From an uncultured Granulosicoccaceae bacterium (GTDB taxonomy: Bacteria; Pseudomonadota; Gammaproteobacteria; Granulosicoccales; Granulosicoccaceae): DNA of 50,044 nucleotides. Below, piece by piece: positions 9,547 through 17,298 of this stretch. The stretch lies in NCBI GenBank assembly GCA_938035125.1, contig CALHNS010000031.1, forward strand, positions 1-50,044. Reading direction: 5' to 3'. Positions within the stretch are counted from its first letter, which is position 1; the number at the start of each line of letters is the position of its first letter. A model generated the notes under the pieces. It ran no database searches. It was given only the letters and a program-made list of their open reading frames with translations, and was not told the DNA's origin. Position numbers and translations under genes: made by a program.

Positions 9547-10499
9547 TAACTCCCACTACCAATAAGAGCATCAATACGTTTTTGCAGCCTGGCAATATCA
9601 ATTAAAACCGCTTCAAGTTCTGCATAATATTCTGCTGCAGACAAATCCTGCTTGCGCGCTTTTACTTCGTAAAATGCTTTTTCAAGAACTGTGCGATCGT
9701 CGAGCAGCGCCGCAACCGCCGGGTTATTCTTTGCATCTTTCAACGCGCCCAAGGTCGCTAAAGTTACAGAACTTGCATCGCCGCCTTCAAATCTGGCATG
9801 TTCAGAAGCTAATAGTTTTTGTTCTTCAAAATAACGAACTGTGAGGTTATTGGCGAAAATAAACGATTCTTCAACACTCAGTAATTCGTTTCTATCCACA
9901 TCGGCCTCATCCGAGGCTAACGCTTGAGCAAAGTATTCGGTGAAACGAACCGCATTGAGCTCACCGCCACTTTTTGTTGCTGTAATAACCGTGCGACCTG
10001 GTTGCGACATCGGCTTCAATAACGCACCACTGGCTGAGGTGGATGCAATGATGACTTGCTGAGGCACATCAAGCGGTGCTAAAGCTGCCACCAAATCTTG
10101 TGTGGTTATATCAGGGCCACGTAAATTAAAATTCCAACCCTCTCGACTTACGTTGCCGTGCCCCATCATCACCAACACAAACGTATCGATGGCTTCATCG
10201 GTGCCACTAAGGGTTTGAATTTCTTGTACTAGCGTTTCGAACGTGTTTAGTACCGTTTGCCGGTTTGCCTCAGCGCCTTGTAGGTGCACCACATGATCTG
10301 GGGTTGATGTGATGGTTTGTAACGCACTAACGACAACTTGAGTTTGTTCATCAAACGCTTGGCTGTATTCGACGTTACCACCCAAACCAGCAATGACAAT
10401 AGCCCGAGTGGCAGCGGATGCATTCGAAGACAAAACACTGAAGAAAATCGCTGCGCTAATGATATGCAGCAATGCACGCGTTGAAATACGTGTATTCAT
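9546..10499 (-). CDS. Exported caspase/C13-fold protein, apparently without catalytic Cys
   Basis: A 317-residue protein with a signal peptide (about 1-29, ending NASA). The pattern is that of caspase-like or C13 peptidase folds: a His in MMGHG (H114), then a hydrophobic strand ending ASTSASG (152-158), then a GRTVITATKSGGE segment. In active members the second strand ends in Cys-x-Ser-Gly; here the matching position is Ser155. The protein may therefore be a non-proteolytic, binding or scaffold version. The longer frame starts at 10529, but ATG 10499 gives a 4-bp ATGA overlap with the preceding gene and a proper signal peptide, so it was preferred. The fold assignment is inference from motif order. 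Confidence 0.7.
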   Translation of the reverse strand: MNTRISTRALLHIISAAIFFSVLSSNASAATRAIVIAGLGGNVEYSQAFDEQTQVVVSALQTITSTPDHVVHLQGAEANRQTVLNTFETLVQEIQTLSGTDEAIDTFVLVMMGHGNVSREGWNFNLRGPDITTQDLVAALAPLDVPQQVIIASTSASGALLKPMSQPGRTVITATKSGGELNAVRFTEYFAQALASDEADVDRNELLSVEESFIFANNLTVRYFEEQKLLASEHARFEGGDASSVTLATLGALKDAKNNPAVAALLDDRTVLEKAFYEVKARKQDLSAAEYYAELEAVLIDIARLQKRIDALIGSGS

Positions 10500-12811
10500 A
10501 AGCGTTTCCAACGCAGGCGTAGCAACCATTCAAACAACTTGCCTAAAATCAATAATAAAAACAAAACCGGCATATTCCACAATGGCAATTCGTTTTGCAG
10601 GGTTAATGCGTTGTTTTTAGCTAAAAGTGCACTAGGCAATTGATTCATTGCCGATAGCAGGCGAAAACTTCCACCGCTTTCATCCGCAATACGTTGCAAC
10701 ACACCACTTTGCAATTCGGGGGAGAAATACTCAGCCGTATTGTTTTCCACCATCCACCAAGTTTCAGCTCGCGCTTGATCTTGATGCACATTCACTTCCA
10801 GCGCATCCTCAGCGTCTTGCAATTCAATACTGATGGCGTGTGGGCCAACGCTTTCGTAATCGACATTGACTAGAAAACGACCTGGGAAATTGATGTCGGG
10901 CACCAAACTGACATCACGGCGTGCACCGTCAGGCGTTGTGAGCACAGCCACGATATCACTGGCTTGATAAGCGGTAAAATCTTGAGCCAATGCCACCACA
11001 TCAACCGCTGCCGCTTTACGATCACGTTGCACTGCAGGGCCTGCATCGATTGAAAGCCTTGTGGTTACATTTGCGGTAAGTTCTGCGGTGAGGTTTTGCC
11101 AAAACGTTTCATGACGTTGATCTTCTGATGGCAATGACATTTGCCAACGCCAAGTGCCGCTGGTGGCCAACACATAACTACGGCCCTTGCCATAGCGGTG
11201 CCAAACCAATACAGGCTCTTTCGATTGGGCGGTTTGCATCATGACTTGCGCACCGGCTTTTGGTTTACCCAACCGTTGGATATCGGCAAGCTCTGGCAAA
11301 CTTGCCCAAGCATCGTCTTCACGGCCTAACCCTTCGGTACTGCCCTCTCCATCAAAACGCGGCGCATCGGCAGGCGATGGAAGCTTTAACCACTCCGCCC
11401 GTTTCCCAAAATCAGTTAATTCAACCTGAACCCGCTCGCGTTGGAAAGTGTCATTGAGGCTGCCAGAATCAGTTTCAAGCTGCACCGGCAGGGCCGCTTG
11501 AACGGCTGAGCGGCCCCAGCCGCCATCACTTAGGCCCGACGTGCCGCCCAACATCAGTAAGGCGCCACCACGTTCTGCAACAAAATCACGCACATTGGCT
11601 TGTTGCTCGACCGATAATTCAGCGGCCTCTAAACTGCCAATTATGATGGCATCGTAGCCAAATAAATTTTCGCGAGTTAATGGAAATCCATTTTCTAATT
11701 CACGAGAACTACTAACGCCTTGTCGATAAAACTTATTAGGAGAGGTTCTTAATAAGCTGACAATATCGATCGAAGCATCGTTTGCAACGGCACGACGTAA
11801 GAATTTATATTCCCATCGAGGCTCGCCCTCGACGTACAAAATTCGCTTAGGCGCGTGATTAACGTTCATCACCCGCTGCACAACGTTATTCACTGAGTTC
11901 TTATCATCAGCGTCTGGCAGCACTTCAAACTGCAGCGATTGCACGCCCTCATCACCCGATGGAAAACTGAATTCGTGCGTTGTTTCTGATGCACCACTTT
12001 GTAGCGCAACCGTGCTGGCATAACGTAAGGCGTTGCCTTGCTTAACACGAAGCCGAACGTTTGTGGCATCACCTGGGTGCTTTATGCGCGCTCGGGCGGT
12101 AACGGTTGTGTTTGGCGGAAAATGTGTGGGTAGGAAGACATCAGCAAGCTCAAAATCGCCTGCCACTTGCTTAGGGCCCACACCGACGGTATGCACAGGA
12201 ACTTCTGCTTGGCGTAACCGATTCCACCATTCAACATCCATGGTTTCTGCGTTATTGCCTCCGTCGGACAACAGAACGACCGCAGCAAGCTCATCTGCAG
12301 AAGATTGATCTAGCAATTCGCGCAAGCCACCAGCAAGATCGGTTCTTGCCCCAGCAAGCGTCAATGTTTCGTTATCGATTGCAGGTTTTAGTTGATCACC
12401 CAATGTGTACAGCCGGGTCTCAAATGTATTTTCTAACTCACTACGCACGTCATCGAACGCAGCTTGCGCAGCATCAAAACGTGAATTACTGGAATCGTTC
12501 GACGCAGGAAAACCCATACTGTTGGAAGAATCGATAACGACGGCAACCACGTTGTCATCACGACGCACCTCGTCAACCAGCAAAACAGGTCGCAGTAGCA
12601 TCAGCAGGACCAACGCTAACAGCACGGATTGAATGATACCGACGGTGATTCGACGGCCTTTGGAGACGGGCAAACGCAACAAAGCGGCGCTTACACACAA
12701 CAACCCTAGCAATAAAGCCAGCCCGATTAACCACCACGGCCACGCTGTTGAGAACGACACACGAGCGCCTTCCCATGTGGACAGCGGATAGTTGAACAAA
12801 AAGTCAAACAT
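10496..12811 (-). CDS. VWA membrane protein with glutamine-amidotransferase-like region, first gene of the MoxR operon
   Basis: A 771-residue membrane protein. Two helices lie at about 24-46 and 57-80, followed by a VWA domain with MIDAS D94, S96, S98. In the middle is a class-I amidotransferase-like Rossmann region (FVAERGGALLMLGGTSGLSD) without an obvious catalytic Cys. One membrane helix sits near 748-766. This layout is common for uncharacterised partners of MoxR/DUF58 operons. It overlaps the caspase-like gene by 4 bp. No strong Shine-Dalgarno was seen before ATG 12811. It likely places a VWA domain on the outer face of the inner membrane. Function unknown. Confidence 0.87.
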   Translation of the reverse strand: MFDFLFNYPLSTWEGARVSFSTAWPWWLIGLALLLGLLCVSAALLRLPVSKGRRITVGIIQSVLLALVLLMLLRPVLLVDEVRRDDNVVAVVIDSSNSMGFPASNDSSNSRFDAAQAAFDDVRSELENTFETRLYTLGDQLKPAIDNETLTLAGARTDLAGGLRELLDQSSADELAAVVLLSDGGNNAETMDVEWWNRLRQAEVPVHTVGVGPKQVAGDFELADVFLPTHFPPNTTVTARARIKHPGDATNVRLRVKQGNALRYASTVALQSGASETTHEFSFPSGDEGVQSLQFEVLPDADDKNSVNNVVQRVMNVNHAPKRILYVEGEPRWEYKFLRRAVANDASIDIVSLLRTSPNKFYRQGVSSSRELENGFPLTRENLFGYDAIIIGSLEAAELSVEQQANVRDFVAERGGALLMLGGTSGLSDGGWGRSAVQAALPVQLETDSGSLNDTFQRERVQVELTDFGKRAEWLKLPSPADAPRFDGEGSTEGLGREDDAWASLPELADIQRLGKPKAGAQVMMQTAQSKEPVLVWHRYGKGRSYVLATSGTWRWQMSLPSEDQRHETFWQNLTAELTANVTTRLSIDAGPAVQRDRKAAAVDVVALAQDFTAYQASDIVAVLTTPDGARRDVSLVPDINFPGRFLVNVDYESVGPHAISIELQDAEDALEVNVHQDQARAETWWMVENNTAEYFSPELQSGVLQRIADESGGSFRLLSAMNQLPSALLAKNNALTLQNELPLWNMPVLFLLLILGKLFEWLLRLRWKRL

Positions 12812-12886
12812 GCGTTTGAGCGGCCCGATTTATTGAAAAAACGATAGAGCAATACCTTAGTTATATACGATCACATCACATTAAGA

Positions 12887-12900
12887 AGGTTTCAAAACCT
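12887..12900. promoter_or_regulatory. Palindrome AGGTTTCAAAACCT, possible operator
   Basis: Two 6-bp arms (AGGTTT and AAACCT) are separated by 2 bp, about 76-89 bp upstream of the start of the leftward MoxR operon. Position and symmetry fit a small repressor site. No regulator is encoded nearby. Confidence 0.3.
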
Positions 12901-12992
12901 AAAGAGCCAATTTTTGCCACAAATTAACAACCACTTTGTTACTAGTGCAGGTGCGAAAAATGGCTATCTCTAGGAGATTTGCCGGTTGTTAG

Positions 12993-13053
12993 GGTTAACA
13001 ATGTTCAGCAGAATCACAAATCTTTACTCCGCCTATACTTACGAATGTTAACC
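12993..13053. promoter_or_regulatory. Paired inverted GGTTAACA / TGTTAACC boxes upstream of fadL
   Basis: GGTTAACA at 12993-13000 and its exact reverse complement at 13046-13053 are 53 bp apart, about five helical turns. They flank the TATACT hexamer at 13034-13039. Each contains the palindrome GTTAAC. This is the geometry of a two-site operator that could loop, but GTTAAC is short and also occurs elsewhere (17259-17283). Confidence 0.35.
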
Positions 13054-13115
13054 TTGATGCACTAAACCGACGAACGTTGTTGTTCGCCGTCCAATTTCGG
13101 AGCCAGGAGAAATCA

Positions 13116-14516
13116 ATGTACCGGCACCCAACCGCCAGAAAAGCTGCCTGTATCGCAGCGCTTACCTCAGTCACCGGGCTGGCTAATGCAGGGGGTTTCT
13201 CCCTGATCGAACACGGAGCTTCTGGCTTAGGCAACGCCTATGCGGGCAATGCCGCAGTCGCAGCTGATGCCTCCACCTTGTATTTTAACCCCGCTGGTAT
13301 GGTGCATCTTGCTGATCGCCAACTCTTAGTGGGCGCACACCTTATTAGCACCAGCACGTCTATTAGCAATGAAGGCTCAACGTTAAACACAGCACTGGGT
13401 GGCACCCCTGTTGTGGGTGGCAACGTAGGCACTAACGATGGAATTACACCCATCCCAAACATCTATTTTGTTGCCCCATTGGGTGACAACTTAGCTTACG
13501 GCATCTCACTGGATGTACCGTTTGGTAGTGGTTCAGATTACGGTGACGAATGGTTTGGTCGGTACACCGCCACAGAATCTTCGTTAAGCATTATTGAAAT
13601 CAATCCATCGATTGCTTACCGAGTATCCGATTTATTCCAAGTAGGCGCAGGGGTCAGTTTGCAACGTGCATCGGCAACGCTTGCTAATGCGGTTGACAGT
13701 GGCGCGGTGTGTTTCTCATTCGCAGCTGCCAGCCCGTCGGTAGCGGCAGCTGAAGCAAACTGCAACAATGCTGGTCTAGTTCCTGGTAATCAAGCCACCG
13801 ATTCATTAGCGTCCATCGAAGGCGAATCAACGAGCTTTGGTTTCAACCTTGGCGCTATGTTTACACCTACTGAAAACACTCGCCTAGGCATTGCGTATCG
13901 CCACAGCGTAGAGCACACCTTAGAAGGTACGGGCACGTTCACCAACAGCGAACCATTCCAAGCATTACTAGATTCAGTCGGCACTGATTTATTTCGTTCA
14001 GGCCCCGGTCAAACCGAAATTACAACCCCTGCAACCGTTGCCTTATCTGTTGCGCACAGGCTTCCCAATTTCAACCGATTAGAATTATTAGCCGATGCCA
14101 CTTGGTCACAGTGGACAGTATTTGATGAATTATTAATTGAATTCGATAGTGCGCAGCCTGATGTGTTGCAAGTGCAAGACTGGCGTGATGTTTGGCGAGT
14201 CTCGGCAGGACTTAACTTTCAATACTCACAGAAGCTTACCCTTCGTGCAGGCTTGGCCTTTGATCAATCTCCTATTCCAGGCCCTACTCGACGCACACCT
14301 CGCATACCAGGTAACGATAGAACTTGGTACTCAGTGGGCCTTGGCTATCAGCATTCCAAAGCGTTGTCCTTCGACGTTGGTTTTACACACATTGCCATTG
14401 ATGAAACCCCCATTGACAATAGCTTCCCAGAATCTGGCCCATCGGCGGTATTCTTTCGCGGCTTAATTGATTCAGACGCAAACATTCTAAGCGCTCAGTT
14501 GAACTGGAAATTCTGA
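13116..14516 (+). CDS. fadL: FadL/OmpP1/TodX family outer-membrane fatty-acid channel
   Basis: A 466-residue outer-membrane beta-barrel. A signal peptide ends in ANA, and the mature protein begins GGFSLIEHGASGLGNAYAG, the typical N-terminal hatch sequence of FadL. The NPAGM motif follows and the C-terminus ends in an aromatic-rich strand (LNWKF). It would let long-chain fatty acids or other hydrophobic molecules cross the outer membrane. Start ATG 13116 is chosen over an upstream in-frame start at 13077 because AGGAGA lies 5 bp before it and the signal peptide then begins correctly. It is followed after 10 bp by a VolA-like lipase. Its paralogue type (fatty acid versus aromatic hydrocarbon) cannot be proved, but the neighbours favour fatty acids. 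Confidence 0.9.
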   Translation: MYRHPTARKAACIAALTSVTGLANAGGFSLIEHGASGLGNAYAGNAAVAADASTLYFNPAGMVHLADRQLLVGAHLISTSTSISNEGSTLNTALGGTPVVGGNVGTNDGITPIPNIYFVAPLGDNLAYGISLDVPFGSGSDYGDEWFGRYTATESSLSIIEINPSIAYRVSDLFQVGAGVSLQRASATLANAVDSGAVCFSFAAASPSVAAAEANCNNAGLVPGNQATDSLASIEGESTSFGFNLGAMFTPTENTRLGIAYRHSVEHTLEGTGTFTNSEPFQALLDSVGTDLFRSGPGQTEITTPATVALSVAHRLPNFNRLELLADATWSQWTVFDELLIEFDSAQPDVLQVQDWRDVWRVSAGLNFQYSQKLTLRAGLAFDQSPIPGPTRRTPRIPGNDRTWYSVGLGYQHSKALSFDVGFTHIAIDETPIDNSFPESGPSAVFFRGLIDSDANILSAQLNWKF

Positions 14517-14526
14517 GGACCTAACT

Positions 14527-16572
14527 ATGAATATTAAAAAATTACTGATAGCTCTTCCAACGGTTCTCGCACTGCAAGCTTGTTCTGACGACAGTGATCA
14601 TGACTTCCAACCGGGTATCGATTCACAAGCGGCCGCCGTGTTTACCAACACTGCCTCTGCCCCTCCGTTCGATCCAACTGGCAGCCCACCGGTATTACCG
14701 TTCCCCACCACGTTGTTCCTTAACGGAACTACCGATGGCACGATTGCTATACCCGTGGCTGATCCTGACAACATCGCCGACCCGCAAGTGGCTTTGAATC
14801 AGATGGATGGTTTCTCAACCATTAGCCCCATCTCTACACCGATGGTTCGTGCACTCGACCCAAGTTCTATCGAAGTGGGTTCCAGTGTGGTGGTGCTTGA
14901 AGTTATCGCACTGGCAGGCGTAGGTTTTGCCCCAGTCAGTGTGCTCAATAACCTTGGCCCTGATCAAATTCGGGCGTTCAGCACTGAAAACAGCTTGATA
15001 ATTCAGCCACTTGAGCCGTTAAGGCCTAATGCTACTTACTTGGTGCTAATTACTGATGATTTAACCGATCTATCAGGAACGCCATTAGCTCGAAGCAGAA
15101 CCTACAACTTATTGGCAGGCGATGTTGACCTTACGGCGTCGGTGGCACAAGGGCAATTACAACAGCTTATTCGTGCGCACCTATCCGTTGGCGAAAGCGA
15201 AAACGTTGATCCAGACAAAGTGGTACTGAGCTGGACGTTCAATACGCAAAGCATTCGCGAGCCGTTGCAAGCGGTGAAAAACGCATCCACCCCGCGCGAT
15301 TTCGTTGTAGCACCATCAGGCGCTACCACCAGCTCGTTTTTTGACAGCGCCACAGGCCATGCCGATGTGTGGACCGGTGCGTTGGATGTGCCCTACTATC
15401 AAACTGCCGGTAGCGCGGAAAACCCAGGCGCTGCGTTGAATAATTTCTGGAGAACACCTTCTGGTGGGTTTATCACTCGCAACAATGCGATGCCTGCAGA
15501 AACCAGTGTTCAAAACATTCCCGTACTCATCACCGTTCCCAATGAAAATGCTGCAAGCGGCGGCGTGATGCCTGAAGCGGGCTGGCCTGTGGTGATTTTT
15601 CAACACGGCATTAATCAAAATCGATCCGACTTAATTGCTGTGGCCGACGCTTTGGCTGATGTTGGCATCGCAGCGGTTGCGATCGACATGCCCATGCACG
15701 GGCTGCCCGACAGTAATGCGCTAAGTGCTTCTCAGTCGCAATTCCCTAATGACAATGAACGGCACTTTAATATCGATGTAGCCAACAATGACGATCTAAC
15801 CGATCAAAACCCAGATGGCCGGGTTGATTCTTCCGGTACGCACTTTTATCAACTGGGTAACTTACCCAATTCACGAGATAACCTACGCCAAGCTGTTGCA
15901 GACTTATTCACACTCAGCGATAGCTTGGGTGGTGTGCGAGCCGCTGTTGATAGCGCACCCGCCATTGCTTTCGATGTATCGAGAAAAGGTTATGTAGGCC
16001 ACTCATTGGGCGGCATAGTCGGTTCCGTGTTTCTCTCCTACGACGACAGCATAAGCTCTGCCACCTTGGCAATGCCAGGCAGTGGCATATCTCAATTGTT
16101 GGCAGGTTCAACGAACTTCGGACCGGTTATAACGGGCGGCTTAGCCTCGGTTGGCATTGAACAAGGCTCTGCCTTGTTTGATCTATTCCTGTTGGTTGCT
16201 CAAACCTTAATTGATTCAGGCGATCCAGCGAACCACATGTCATTCCTTGCCGATCTAGGCACACCGGTTCATATGATTGAAGTAATTGGGGATAGAACCA
16301 TACCTAATTCGGTTCCTAACCCCATTGCTCCGTTATCAGGCACCGAACCTATGGCCGATTTACTGGGGTTAGAGCCTACAACCACCTCTATCAGTGGCGG
16401 TGCGTTGGTTCGATTCAGTGGGGGTAATCATGGTTCTATTTTGCTTGGAACCGGTGATGATGCAGCCACTGCAGAGATGCAATCTCAAATGGCCATATTC
16501 GCCCAAAGCGGTGGAACCAACCTCACCATTTCAAATTCATCGGTCATAGCCGATGGCATCGGAGGCCAGTAA
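14527..16572 (+). CDS. VolA-like surface lipoprotein lipase/lysophospholipase
   Basis: A 681-residue lipoprotein. Its signal peptide ends in the lipobox LQAC (Cys19), followed by Ser-Asp. The N-terminal half resembles the bacterial virulence-factor lipase N domain, and the C-terminal half is an alpha/beta hydrolase with GHSLGG (nucleophile S493). Likely partners are D589 (IGDRTIPN) and H635 (GGNHGS). In Vibrio cholerae, VolA is a surface lysophospholipase encoded next to a FadL homologue, and the pair releases and imports fatty acids. The same pairing is seen here, 10 bp downstream of fadL. The triad acid and base are inferred from position. Substrate preference cannot be told from sequence. 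Confidence 0.85.
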   Translation: MNIKKLLIALPTVLALQACSDDSDHDFQPGIDSQAAAVFTNTASAPPFDPTGSPPVLPFPTTLFLNGTTDGTIAIPVADPDNIADPQVALNQMDGFSTISPISTPMVRALDPSSIEVGSSVVVLEVIALAGVGFAPVSVLNNLGPDQIRAFSTENSLIIQPLEPLRPNATYLVLITDDLTDLSGTPLARSRTYNLLAGDVDLTASVAQGQLQQLIRAHLSVGESENVDPDKVVLSWTFNTQSIREPLQAVKNASTPRDFVVAPSGATTSSFFDSATGHADVWTGALDVPYYQTAGSAENPGAALNNFWRTPSGGFITRNNAMPAETSVQNIPVLITVPNENAASGGVMPEAGWPVVIFQHGINQNRSDLIAVADALADVGIAAVAIDMPMHGLPDSNALSASQSQFPNDNERHFNIDVANNDDLTDQNPDGRVDSSGTHFYQLGNLPNSRDNLRQAVADLFTLSDSLGGVRAAVDSAPAIAFDVSRKGYVGHSLGGIVGSVFLSYDDSISSATLAMPGSGISQLLAGSTNFGPVITGGLASVGIEQGSALFDLFLLVAQTLIDSGDPANHMSFLADLGTPVHMIEVIGDRTIPNSVPNPIAPLSGTEPMADLLGLEPTTTSISGGALVRFSGGNHGSILLGTGDDAATAEMQSQMAIFAQSGGTNLTISNSSVIADGIGGQ

Positions 16573-16574
16573 AC

Positions 16575-17168
16575 ATGATTAATCTATCTATTGCGAGTTC
16601 TTGGCGTGCGGCGCTAGTTGCGGTGGTCACCGCCGCTACGCTGGTTGTTGCAAGCCCTGCTTTTGCTAAGAAAATTGGTGCAGCGACAGTGCCCGATACG
16701 ATGAGCATCGGCTCAGAAGACGTGCCGCTACTCGGTGGCGGCCTAAGAACGCGAGCGGTATTTAAGTTGTACGCCGCGGCGCTGTATTCTAATGAATCGG
16801 GCGATGGTAAAGCGGTTGCGGATGCCGATGCACCTATGGCAATTCACCTGCACATCTTGTCAAAGCTTATAAACAAGAAAAAAATGGTGGCTGCACTTAA
16901 AACCGGCTTTAAAAATTCAACCGGCGGTAAAACCTCGGCCATTCAAGGCGGCATTGATCAGATGATTGAAGCCATGAACGCCAACCCTTTAAAACGGGGC
17001 GTTGCGTACACTTTAACTTACGAACCTGGCGTTGGAACCACTATGACTCGCAACGGCGCTGACCCTGTGCTTATTGAAGGGCTTGCGTTTAAACAAGCGC
17101 TATTTGGCATTTGGTTAGGTGATAAGCCTGCACAAGCCAGCTTGAAAACTCGCATGTTGGCTAAATAA
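16575..17168 (+). CDS. Exported chalcone-isomerase-fold protein
   Basis: A 197-residue protein with a Sec signal peptide (about 1-31, ending AFA). The mature part has the pattern of the bacterial chalcone isomerase-like family: a central LGGGLRTRAVFKLYAAALY and a C-terminal LIEGLAFKQALFGIWLGDKPA. Plant members of this fold include fatty-acid-binding proteins. It starts 2 bp after the lipase stop and is followed by a terminator, so it belongs to the fadL operon. The inference is that it binds or carries fatty acids in the periplasm between FadL and the inner membrane; no isomerase activity is implied. Confidence 0.8.
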   Translation: MINLSIASSWRAALVAVVTAATLVVASPAFAKKIGAATVPDTMSIGSEDVPLLGGGLRTRAVFKLYAAALYSNESGDGKAVADADAPMAIHLHILSKLINKKKMVAALKTGFKNSTGGKTSAIQGGIDQMIEAMNANPLKRGVAYTLTYEPGVGTTMTRNGADPVLIEGLAFKQALFGIWLGDKPAQASLKTRMLAK

Positions 17169-17213
17169 ACCCACGCTTTGGATTGGTAGTTTAAATCCAA
17201 TTACAGCTGTTAA

Positions 17214-17253
17214 AAAAAGAGCGCCGCACGAATTATCGTGCGGCGCTCTTTTT
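17214..17253. terminator. Bidirectional intrinsic terminator
   Basis: A perfect 17-bp stem (aaaaagagcgccgcacg, 17214-17230, pairing with 17237-17253) encloses a 6-nt loop. The A-tract on one side and T-tract on the other make it work for both strands. It lies between the convergent fadL operon and fadE and should stop transcription from both. Confidence 0.95.
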
Positions 17254-17298
17254 GGTTCGGTTAACCTAAAAAAGTAAGTTAACGAATACTAGGTAACC

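Larger units (their letters stand above)
12812..13115. other. Divergent intergenic region between the MoxR operon and fadL
   Basis: This 304-bp AT-rich stretch separates two divergent operons and must carry both promoters. It holds a 14-bp palindrome (12887-12900), a pair of inverted GGTTAACA/TGTTAACC elements (12993-13000 and 13046-13053), and a TATACT hexamer at 13034-13039 that could be a -10 box for fadL, though no good -35 is seen. AGGAGA at 13105-13110 is the fadL ribosome-binding site. Confidence 0.55.
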
